Below are positions 35,501 to 42,847 of a stretch of DNA of 42,847 bases, one piece after another. Source of the stretch: Branchiostoma floridae (lineage: Eukaryota; Chordata; Leptocardii; Amphioxiformes; Branchiostomatidae); contig NC_049993.1 of NCBI RefSeq assembly GCF_000003815.2, positions 7,361,404-7,404,250 on the forward strand, in the 5' to 3' direction. The notes below the pieces were generated by a model. That model did no database searches. It worked only from the letters and a program-made list of their open reading frames with translations, and was not told where the DNA came from. How positions within the stretch are numbered: position 1 is the first letter of the stretch; each line of letters starts with the position of its first letter. Made by a program: the position numbers and the translations under genes.

Positions 35501-38500
35501 CGGGATCCCTGTGCTTCACAGCTCTCGAGAATCTCGTTCACTACGAACTCAGACACGACTTTCTCCGAAGAAAGGTAGCATTTTGGTCCTCCAGCGCCAT
35601 GACCGCTACTCAATGGCGGACCGTGGTGTTATTGTCGTCTGAACTTGAATGAGCGAGGGTGCAAATAATTTTATTTTCCATTTGCAGTTTAAATTGGACA
35701 TGACTTGAAATAGATTTTATTGTCTTAAATATTATAGGTAATTCAATGTTGTTTTAAGACGGCAAATGTTATCTTTGAACAAAGAAACACGCACTACCAA
35801 TGTTAATAGAGGGAGCCATCCCCCCTGCCATGCCTGTACTTATTCCCCTATCTTCAAGTTGGCAGATGGATGATTCCTGGATATCTCATTCTGATTGGCC
35901 AGCGTCCTGTTTGTCTGTCCTTCTGATTGGTTTAAACTTTCAAAAGTTTTTAATGCACACGTGTGATAATCAAAAATTTAATGCACGCCTGTTACTGCGT
36001 CATAACCAGCATGAAATGGGGCCTTCTGATTGGCCCACGTCCCCTGGCTATATGATAATATGTTTTAGAACATTGCTAGCTATCAAGTGCTGTAAGGATG
36101 TTGAACTTGAAGTGTTTGTTCCCACGACTACAGGACCTGACAGACCGCAGGTACAGGGCTGAGTCTACCATCAGAGACTTGAAGGCAAAACTGGCAGGCC
36201 TGGAGGAGGTAAAGATTGATACTGTCATTTTTTCTACCAAATAGAAACTGAACAATGTTAGTTGTCATCAGTGTAAGTTGGCAGTGTTAGTTTCTCAAAC
36301 TATCTACTATTTCCAAAAGGTGTCTGATCATCAAATAATTTTTAGGATTTTTATCTAAGGAAAGGCAGCTTGATATACAACTACATGTACTTAAGAATTT
36401 TAAAGACAATTTCTGAGATACTGTAGTTACTTCAGAATTGTCAACTTTGCATTCTGAGGAAGACCGCTAGACTAGTACAGTAAAAATTGGATGTGCTGAT
36501 TTTTTTTTGTGTTGGAACAAAGTTTCCAGTATACATTCCCCCTTTTCTTTCTTAAGCTATGGTACTATGATCTCTGAGCTAATGAAACTATTTGGAGATA
36601 TATTGATAAGAAATTTTTCCCAGGAGAGTCACCGAGCGAAGCAGGATGTCCAGAGTCTGCGGCGAGAGAATGGTTCCCTGGATGCAGAGTGCCATGACAA
36701 GGACAAGCGCCTGTCCCAGCTGAAGACCCGCGTGGCTGTGTTAGAACAGGAGGTGAAGGATAAGGGGGAGGTGGGGGAGAGAACCAACCAGCTCATGGAG
36801 ACAGCTCACGAACAGAAGGTACAGTGGGACAGATGGGGATTTTCTTTTGTTTGAACAGCTATGGAGAGCTAGTCACTAAACATGTAGGGGTCCTTTCTGG
36901 TGTGAGTGGTTAAAAACCTGCAGTCCTTTGGTCACACATGGGGCAATTGCTGTCATATTGAAGTCACCTGAGTTAGCACCAAATGGCAGCTTGCTCCAGA
37001 CCCTTGTGATGTAGCCCTGCCTATTGTAAGCTCCACACAATTCAGCCCCTGGCTGCCAAGAGAGAGAACTCAACCCACCCAATAACATTATAACTAACTA
37101 AAAAAATATTAACAATACGAAAAGCTCACAAGAAAAGTCTATCATAGTATCAATAATTCAGTGGCATGTGTGGACTAACTTCCCTTGTATTGGTGCCATT
37201 CATCAACCTTTTCATCACACTTTCAGAACAACTACATTAGACAATACATTATTGCAATGTGATTTCTGTACAGCATATATAATTGAGTCCTATCCCATCC
37301 ATTTCCACCCCAACCCTACAGAGGAGGTTAGAGGAGAGTCTGGAGCAGAAACAGGTGCAGATTGCAAAGATGGAGACAACCATAAAATCTATGTCTGAGG
37401 AAATCCTCAAGGTAATGGAAAACATCTCCATTTTGTTTGTACATGTATAACCGCAAGAGAACATCATTTCACTCTTTGTTTTGCCTTTTTTGTGGCTGTC
37501 TTGATGTGATACTTAATTGTAATTGTGACAGCAACACTCATAGTTTTCTTGGTTCAGGTACATCTGTTGTTCAGTGAGTGTGTTGGGATAACAGCAAAAA
37601 TGACTAAACCATTTCAAAAATTGAGGAATAAGGGGAGAAACTTTGATACATCTATTTTGTTTGGGTTGGAGGAACCAGCTACATTGTAGTAATGTTCTCT
37701 TTGGTTTCAGGTCTAGTCCTGGTCCATTGAGTTTTTGAGTGTTTTTGTACTTGTTCAAAGGGGTTTTGCTGTCCAGTGTATTATCTTCCACCCCGGCTAG
37801 TTTACACTGAGAGTAAACATTATCCTCTCTGTCTGCAGGGTAACGAGATCATCAAGCGACTGCAGGGGGACCTGAAAGGCTATATGTCTAAGATGAAGTT
37901 GAAGAACACTGTCACAACCAAGCAGGAGAAAGTTCTAACTGAAAAGGAGAGGGAGTTAGAGAGGGCCAGTCAGGAACTTAAGACTGCCAGAGAACAGCTC
38001 AAACAGAGGGAAGAAGAGGTAGGTCATCTGTTATGTAGGCGCCCTGATGTTTTCACTGCAATATTGTTTTTTATGTATCTGTCTGTGTATGTTGTATGTG
38101 GACATATATTCAAGTCTTTTCCCTTTCCTTTCCACCCAAGAACCAGAAGTTGAATGAAACACTGGAAAATACAATGGGGAAACTGGAAGAAAGCAAACAA
38201 CTCCTGAAAACAAATGAGAATGGTAAGACCATGAAGATACTTGAAGTATGAAGTATTTGACCTTCATATGTATAATTTTGATATACTCACTGAGTACAGT
38301 ACTATTCCAAATGTATACATATAGTTTCATAAGATTGGTAAAAGTAATGTATATTGAGTTGTATCTGCTAGTGGTTTGATAGTAGTGGAGTCCTGTAAAG
38401 TGTGCTGGTACATCACAAGGTGACAAGGAGTAGGAATGCCATGAGGAAGGTAACTGAAAAGTTATCAAAATGATGACAGATACAGAACTTTGTGTTGCAT

Positions 38501-41500
38501 AGTAGTCTCTATATATAGTAACACAAACTCTGCTATCCAGGGCATTGACTGGCTCCTCCCCTAGGGTGTCAGCTGGATGTTGGAGCAACCACTATAAGTG
38601 TGATTTGATCAAGCTAGGTTACGTAGCAAACAGATCAACTAAACAGGGAAACCTTAGTATGAAGTACACTTAGATTTAAAGCTGTGGTTTTGTCCACCAG
38701 TGATCCAGTGGCTGAACAAGCAGGTGACAGAGTCCCAGCTCCAGGCACAAAACAGACACGGCACCTTTGAGATGCCATCAGCCATCTCCTCTGCCAACTC
38801 CTTCAAACCTCCCATGGGTCTGGTGAGTTCTGTAATATATTTGCATACAGAAAAGTAAAAAGGGTCATCATCTTGCCAGTATCGTCAGGATTTTAAGAGC
38901 AAAATCGATGAGTGGCATATATCACCTCACCTATCCCTTGTCCCATCCACTATCCTCCACCTATCTCTGTCCTTCACCGCTCTCATGGCTTTGGCTGAAC
39001 TCAAACTAGTATAGTCTTTGATGTTGTCTTCCCATCTACAGAGGGAATATATTTATGGAATATATAGAGTATACTTAAGCTAAATATTACTAAAGTTAGA
39101 ATTGAAGTCTTCTTCTCTCTGAGCCATTCTATAAGTATAACTCACACTTAAGTCCAGAAGGCTGAAATTGGCTGCTTTGTTACCTAATACATCTCAAATT
39201 GTCTGTCTACCTTTATTCATAAAGAAACCAAAATCCCAAGGGAGCTTCAGTAAGCAGGCTTCTTCAAATAACCTCGAGCTCATTGCTGCCTTTCAACTGG
39301 CAACCTTCTGATAGGCAATTAGGGTGCATTTCAGGCCGCTAAGGGACTTGTTTAGTCCCATTGATAGTGGACACCAGCTGATGCAAGGTAGTTCAATCCG
39401 TCATGTCTGTTGTAAAGAGAAGAGAGGATTGTTCTTTCTTGTAAAACAAATGTTTGAATTTCAAAACAAAGGATCTGTAGACATTTCAACAGGGACTCCT
39501 CTGTGAATAGATTTACAAGGTTGAATATTAAGTTTCAATACAAAGGTATTCATCCAATACCCTGAGGAATGTAATAGAAGAATACTAGAAATGCTGTCAG
39601 TAATTGGTATTCTCTGGGTACAAGGAACTTTTAATTCAAGTTAATGATACCCAGCAGCAGTAATTCTACAGTGATTTGAGATAAGAAGAAGAAGAAGAAG
39701 GAGAAATTTATTGCACGATAACTGCAAAGGATACAATGTGTGGCAACTTGGACATACAACACAGCTCAACTACACAAGTTGCTAATATCTAAAAATAAAG
39801 AAACTAATCTAATTCATGAATGATAATACATATAGTATAAAAAACATATTGTGGAACATTAGGCCACACCAATTTTATTTGTTGCTTTTCAGATTTGCCT
39901 GCCGTTTTTTTTTTTTTTTTCATTCAAAAAAGAAAAATTAAGTTCAGAGTAGAAATAATACAGGTTTTGCTATCACAAACCTGTAAATATTACCATTCAG
40001 AGCCACATACACTTCGTTCTACTTGAAATAGGAAGGAAATGCATATCAAACATTTTTACAATGTTTTCAAAGAATTTATAGCATGGGGAATTGACCCACA
40101 CATGTCTGATGTTTTTCTCGCCACTTACCTACTGATTTTCAAAAAGATGTTGCCTGGAAAGTAATAACTGCAGTGATTTGAAATTTGGAGGATATTGATA
40201 TCAGGCTTCAAACTACGAAGTTGTGCGTCAAAATTTGAGTTATGCTTTTAGTTATGCTTATTATTTGTGACAAATTTTACTCTACATTTTCAAAATCTTA
40301 CCGTGGAAGGGCCAAGATCCCCCTTCCACACCACTTTCCTGATTTGTTGCTTTACTACCATGGTATTATCATTACGTTGAAATAAAATCCTGGTTAGAAC
40401 CCTGAGACATAGGTAGATATATCAAAAGGACATGATAATAACATATTGAAAACTTCTGTCTTGCTTGGTAAATACTACATATAGCCACTACATGAAAGAT
40501 TGTTCTCCATACACAGCACAACTACAGTACACCAGTGTCCACTGTGTCCACCCTGTCTGCTGACAGCACTGGTCAGCCCATGGCCTTCCGCCCTCCTCTT
40601 GTACCCATCAACCACCAGGCACAGGTAAGGTGGACCGTATTCCTCAACTGTTACAGGTAGAACTAGAAAGGCCACATTTTTGCAAAAATGCAGAATGTTT
40701 TTCTTGTGTCAAGTTACTCACATAAAATACTATGCCATTAGGCTCACCCCAAACAAAGTACAGTGGCTGTGTGAGTGAGAGCTATGATTGGGGGTATCTG
40801 AGTAGCCTGCCGTGATAGTAGTGAGTACAGGAAGACAGCCCGGTCTTTTCCATAAGCCTTTTCTGCTAGGAGGAAGAAGAAGAGCGCACCAGCAAAAGCA
40901 ATATGTTTTCTCCTTTGGGAAAACATAATTATCCTTAACATGTATTGAGATAACTTATCAAGGTGGAGTTCAATTCTTTTAATGACCTATCGTCACCAAA
41001 TTTTTACTCTACAATCTAGCCATTCTGTCTAATTTTTTATAAACAGTGCTTCTTCCAAGAGCAAATCATAGCAAATCTATGCTGTCAGACAACACCAGAT
41101 GTAATCCAACATTTTCCGTGGTGACAAACATTTTTGTAGCAAAGAAAATGAGCTCATAGAAAAGTAATCTTGCAAACAGTTTGGTGAGCATTTCATGCGA
41201 TTTTCTTGAGCATAGTTACCTACATTTGTAAATGGATAACTCTTTTGTCCTCATTTGTGTCAGACTTACAAATCATGTATAAACTATTGGAGATAATCAG
41301 AAAGAGTTCAAAAGAGTTCAACTTTAAGATTGAATGTACCTCCCAGATCCAGTACAACCCCCATGGTGCGGCCAGGAGAAATGTAACTCCCACTGAGCGG
41401 ATGCGGAAGTCTGTGTCCCCCACCATCCCCCCCATCCCTGAGGAGATCACCCCCAGCCCCGGGGCCAGGTCTGCCAGCCCTGCAGCTTCTCAAGGGTAAC

Positions 41501-42116
41501 AACTCACTTCTTTTCTGCACAACTAAATGACTAATGCATGATCCATCTCGTAACAGCCACATGGTGATTACATCATTCACAAAAGCATGGTACATCCAGA
41601 CAGGCGGTTTCGCCGTTGTGTGTCCCTAGGCCCTGCGTAGGAGGATGTTTGGCTGGGGTTAATGACCTCCTCATGGCGGCAACTGTAGTGCCGGCCACTA
41701 GGAGCGCAATTTTAGTCAGGCTAAGTGAACATAAGCATATACTTTCATCACTTACAAATACCTGTCTGATAAGGTTAGAAAATTCCTCCTCTTCTCTTCA
41801 CAGTGCTCCAGCCTTGGATCCAAAGTACCTCCAGAGGCGAGAAGACTCCATCCCGGTACGAGGACTGTCCAGAAACTCCCCTCCTCCCAACCTCCAGGAA
41901 ACTGCAGCACTCAACACCCATCCTAAGGAAAATGTGCCTCAGATGTCAAAATATAACGGACAGAACATGGGCCCGCAAAAGGCACAGGTTACCATGGCAA
42001 CACAGAACATTCGTTTGAGTAAGGCATCGATAGTACCACAGGCACCTCTCAGGCCCAAGATGCCAGCCCAACCACCACTCATGTCTGCATACTTCCCTGG
42101 AAAAGTCACATCCTGA
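29525..42116 (+). CDS. SASS6: Spindle assembly abnormal protein 6 homologue (centriole cartwheel)
   Basis: Seventeen coding exons in matching phases, 704 residues (human 657): 29525-29595, 31328-31388, 31773-31852, 32213-32317, 32747-32915, 33313-33390, 33663-33782, 34939-35055, 36134-36208, 36624-36818, 37322-37411, 37839-38018, 38141-38222, 38701-38822, 40517-40624, 41347-41495 and 41804-42116. SAS-6 dimers assemble into the nine-fold cartwheel that sets centriole symmetry. Residues 1-162 form the globular head: [34 protein letters not shown] (PISA region) and [11 protein letters not shown], whose Phe132 corresponds to human Phe131 at the head-head contact. Exons 6-14 (about 163-483) encode the coiled coil, ending VIQWLNKQV. 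The low-complexity tail keeps [15 protein letters not shown] and the terminal SAYFPGK motif. The exon 15 acceptor could alternatively be 12 bp later. Its introns hold most of the mobile elements on the right side. Confidence 0.97.
29690..29990 (+). repeat. Possible retroelement 3' fragment with (CAA)n tail
   Basis: In SASS6 intron 1, a stretch with a short open frame ends with stop codons and then GACAACAACAACAAACAAC at about 29960. A simple-repeat tail after a body is typical of some non-LTR elements. I see no reverse transcriptase motif, so this is tentative. Confidence 0.25.
30174..31251. mobile_element. TIR element in SASS6 intron 1
   Basis: GTAACGGCACTGAACCTTAA (continuing TCCAAC) at the left pairs with GTTGGATTAAGGTTTGCCG (continuing TTAC) at the right, with three bases missing on the right arm. 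Internal copies of CTTTAATCCAACACA occur near 30409 and, inverted, near 31212, as subterminal repeats. Length is 1078 bp. I found no clear target duplication and no transposase. Confidence 0.6.
31448..31607. mobile_element. Mutator-like MITE, TAATCTCCAAGCAGAT family
   Basis: Perfect 16-bp ends TAATCTCCAAGCAGAT / ATCTGCTTGGAGATTA are flanked by a perfect 9-bp duplication CACTTAAAC (31439-31447 and 31608-31616). An inner inverted repeat (AGCCGGCA...TTATTGGCCAC against its complement) makes a second hairpin. It lies in SASS6 intron 2. Same family as 1182. Confidence 0.88.
31971..32079. mobile_element. MITE, TAGCC-type ends with CATCCGATT
   Basis: TAGCCTGTGTGTCATCCGATT pairs, with several mismatches, with AATCGGATGGTACCTAGGCTA. 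GAAAGCCAC (31962) and GAAAGTCAC (32080) flank it, a 9-bp duplication differing at one base. 109 bp in SASS6 intron 3. Ends resemble the TAGCCTGG family; the interior differs. Confidence 0.7.
33002..33098 (+). repeat. Dispersed repeat, copy 1
   Basis: From CACTTATAG to CAGCAGAGTTTGTGTTACT, resembles the reverse complement of 38515-38610 over about 95 bp with scattered differences. In SASS6 intron 5. Confidence 0.55.
33813..34202. mobile_element. PIF/Harbinger-like MITE
   Basis: The 30-bp ends, beginning GGCCTAGGAAAAAAAATG and ending with its complement CATTTTTTTTCCTAGGCC, are perfect inverted repeats continuing into TTGTGTTTCCTG / CAGGAAACACAA. TAA flanks both sides (33810-33812 and 34203-34205). 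390 bp in SASS6 intron 7, with internal AGGGTCGGYAGGT repeats. Non-coding. Confidence 0.85.
34340..34920. repeat. Minisatellite with 175-bp higher-order unit
   Basis: In SASS6 intron 7, copies of TTCCAGTGTTGCATGACAGT and GGTATAATTTCTGACCCCTG alternate about every 58-107 bp. Two full higher-order units are spaced exactly 175 bp apart (GACAGTCT at 34496 and 34671; GTGTGGGA at 34608 and 34783). The open minus-strand frames with recurring SCNTGTNQG are a by-product of the repeat. Confidence 0.85.
35182..36060. mobile_element. TIR element in SASS6 intron 8 carrying a CpG-rich exon-like segment
   Basis: TATTATCATATAGCC (35182-35196) and GGCTATATGATAATA (36046-36060) are perfect inverted repeats. 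CTGATTGGCC-type repeats occur near the right end (about 35893, 35922 and 36026). If the outer TA is the duplicated target, this would suit a TA-targeting element, but that is unproven. The middle (about 35400-35640) is much richer in CpG than the flanks. A GAGTA tandem repeat lies at about 35219-35240. Confidence 0.55.
38515..38610 (-). repeat. Dispersed repeat, copy 2
   Basis: Inverted relative of 33002-33098, in SASS6 intron 13. Shares AGCAGAGTTTGTGTTACT and CACTTATAG at the two ends on the minus strand. Confidence 0.55.
39683..39800 (-). mobile_element. Probable non-LTR retroelement 3' end with (TTC)n tail
   Basis: On the minus strand the sequence reads CGTGCAATAAATTTCTCC followed by a TTC repeat, like the 3' end of a LINE with a poly(A)-like signal and a microsatellite tail. 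Upstream (plus coordinates to about 40450) is AT-rich with no reverse transcriptase motif. In SASS6 intron 14. Confidence 0.35.
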
Positions 42117-42365
42117 TATCTGCATATGTCTGATGTTGTGTATTGACTATAATGATATACATGTAATAGAAAGAGTGCCATTAAAGGCTTTTTATTTCAT
42201 GCAAATACTTCGTCAGAGCAATGGTTAACTAACTAGCTATCATTTCCAATCTACAATGTTAGAAAATTTAATTCAAAGTTTTATGCTGAATAGTCAGCAC
42301 ATGTTTAGAAAACTGAGTGTCAATTGAATGAATATGATCTTATGTACCTATACATTTTAAATGAC

Positions 42366-42371
42366 AATAAA
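42366..42371 (+). terminator. SASS6 polyadenylation signal
   Basis: AATAAA 250 bp after the SASS6 stop, followed by a TG/T-rich stretch. Confidence 0.75.
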
Positions 42372-42526
42372 GTGATTTCTCACTACAGAGTCTAAGTTTA
42401 ATTACCTTTTCAATTTACCTTTACTTATATCATAATTATTTTGTGATTTCTTTCAAAAATTAATTGAATTTTCTGTTAATGTACTGTATAGATGAGAATA
42501 CTCAGAAAGCATATTTACAAGAGTTA

Positions 42527-42611
42527 TAGCATGGAGACCAAACCCCATCCCGACCTCAGAAATATCTATCATGCATAGATGAGCTCGTGCTGGGGTCTGG
42601 TATCCAGGCTA
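42527..42611. mobile_element. MITE, TAGCCTGG family
   Basis: TAGCATGGAGACCAAACCCC at the left is an imperfect inverted repeat (three mismatches) of the right end TGGGGTCTGGTATCCAGGCTA read in reverse complement. CAAGAGTTA (42518) and CAGGAGTTA (42612) flank it with one difference. The interior has the palindromic ATCTATCATGCATAGAT. 85 bp, downstream of SASS6. Confidence 0.72.
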
Positions 42612-42779
42612 CAGGAGTTATTAAGGTGACAGACTATGCTGTCGTAGACTAAAATATGATCACACTGCAGTCTGGTTACCTGCTAGAAACTATCACCAGC
42701 TTTTACGTTAATGTAGGTTAGACAACCAGGTAATAAGATATGCCAAAAAGCAGTTACTCAAGCAACTGGTCGTTTGTAT

Positions 42780-42810
42780 CTTGCTGTGTCAAAACCTTTG
42801 ACACAGCAAG
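42780..42810. repeat. Perfect hairpin, 14-bp arms
   Basis: CTTGCTGTGTCAAA, a 3-base loop (ACC), then TTTGACACAGCAAG. It lies 37 bp from the window end and could be part of a further foldback element. Confidence 0.6.
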
Positions 42811-42847
42811 GTACAATACAAAATAGAAAGCCTGATAAAATGACTTA

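Noticed and set aside
38031-38588. 185-codon minus-strand open frame
   Set aside because: Longest random frame, but it spans SASS6 exon 13 and part of exon 12 on the opposite strand and shows AT-rich, non-coding-like composition.
39683-39706. CRISPR-like or regulatory short repeat
   Set aside because: It is a simple AAG microsatellite, better explained as a retroelement tail.

Overview
This window looks like a cephalochordate (amphioxus, probably Branchiostoma) nuclear contig. The evidence is intron-rich animal genes with GT-AG junctions, proteins close to vertebrate ones but with their own differences, dense short terminal-inverted-repeat (TIR) elements, and a tRNA-derived SINE of the kind I associate with amphioxus. 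A 100-base run of N (8540-8639) marks an assembly gap. All exon models below were built by hand from reading frames, splice junctions and remembered family sequences; no alignment was run.

Layout. (1) 1-17554 holds the 5' part of a minus-strand gene of the ARHGAP29/ARHGAP45(HMHA1)/GMIP RhoGAP family: a start exon (17432-17554), a possible alternative start exon (14295-14330) and a second coding exon (11484-11817). The rest should lie to the left, and I could not identify further exons with confidence. (2) 17913-19848 is a complete five-exon plus-strand MAGOH (exon junction complex core), head to head with the RhoGAP gene across about 360 bp. (3) 23727-26925 is a two-exon minus-strand VMAC-like coiled-coil gene. 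(4) 27340-28695 is an unrecognised two-exon minus-strand gene, divergent from (5) a complete 17-exon plus-strand SASS6 (29525-42116, 704 codons), the centriole cartwheel protein.

The space between exons is full of small mobile elements. These include two MITE families with 9-bp target duplications (Mutator-like), a hAT-like MITE with a perfect 8-bp duplication, two PIF/Harbinger-like MITEs with 3-bp TTA/TAA duplications, larger TIR elements in SASS6 introns, a SINE in MAGOH intron 3, and a 175-bp higher-order minisatellite in SASS6 intron 7.

The most unusual object is a 458-bp element at 25719-26176 in the VMAC-like intron. Two identical 177-bp direct repeats (TG...CA) flank 104 bp that contain a primer-binding-like site and a polypurine tract but no gene, all within a 4-bp target duplication. 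Each repeat carries a tRNA-like segment with A-box and B-box motifs. This is the layout of a terminal-repeat retrotransposon in miniature (TRIM) whose LTR contains an RNA polymerase III promoter-like module, comparable to the 5S-bearing Cassandra elements of plants. A 51-bp piece of the same LTR occurs alone at 7106-7156.

The genes are not an operon. Centriole (SASS6), mRNA (MAGOH) and cytoskeletal (RhoGAP, VMAC) functions sit together, and their human counterparts lie on 1p and 19p13, which suggests an ancestral linkage later split by genome duplication.
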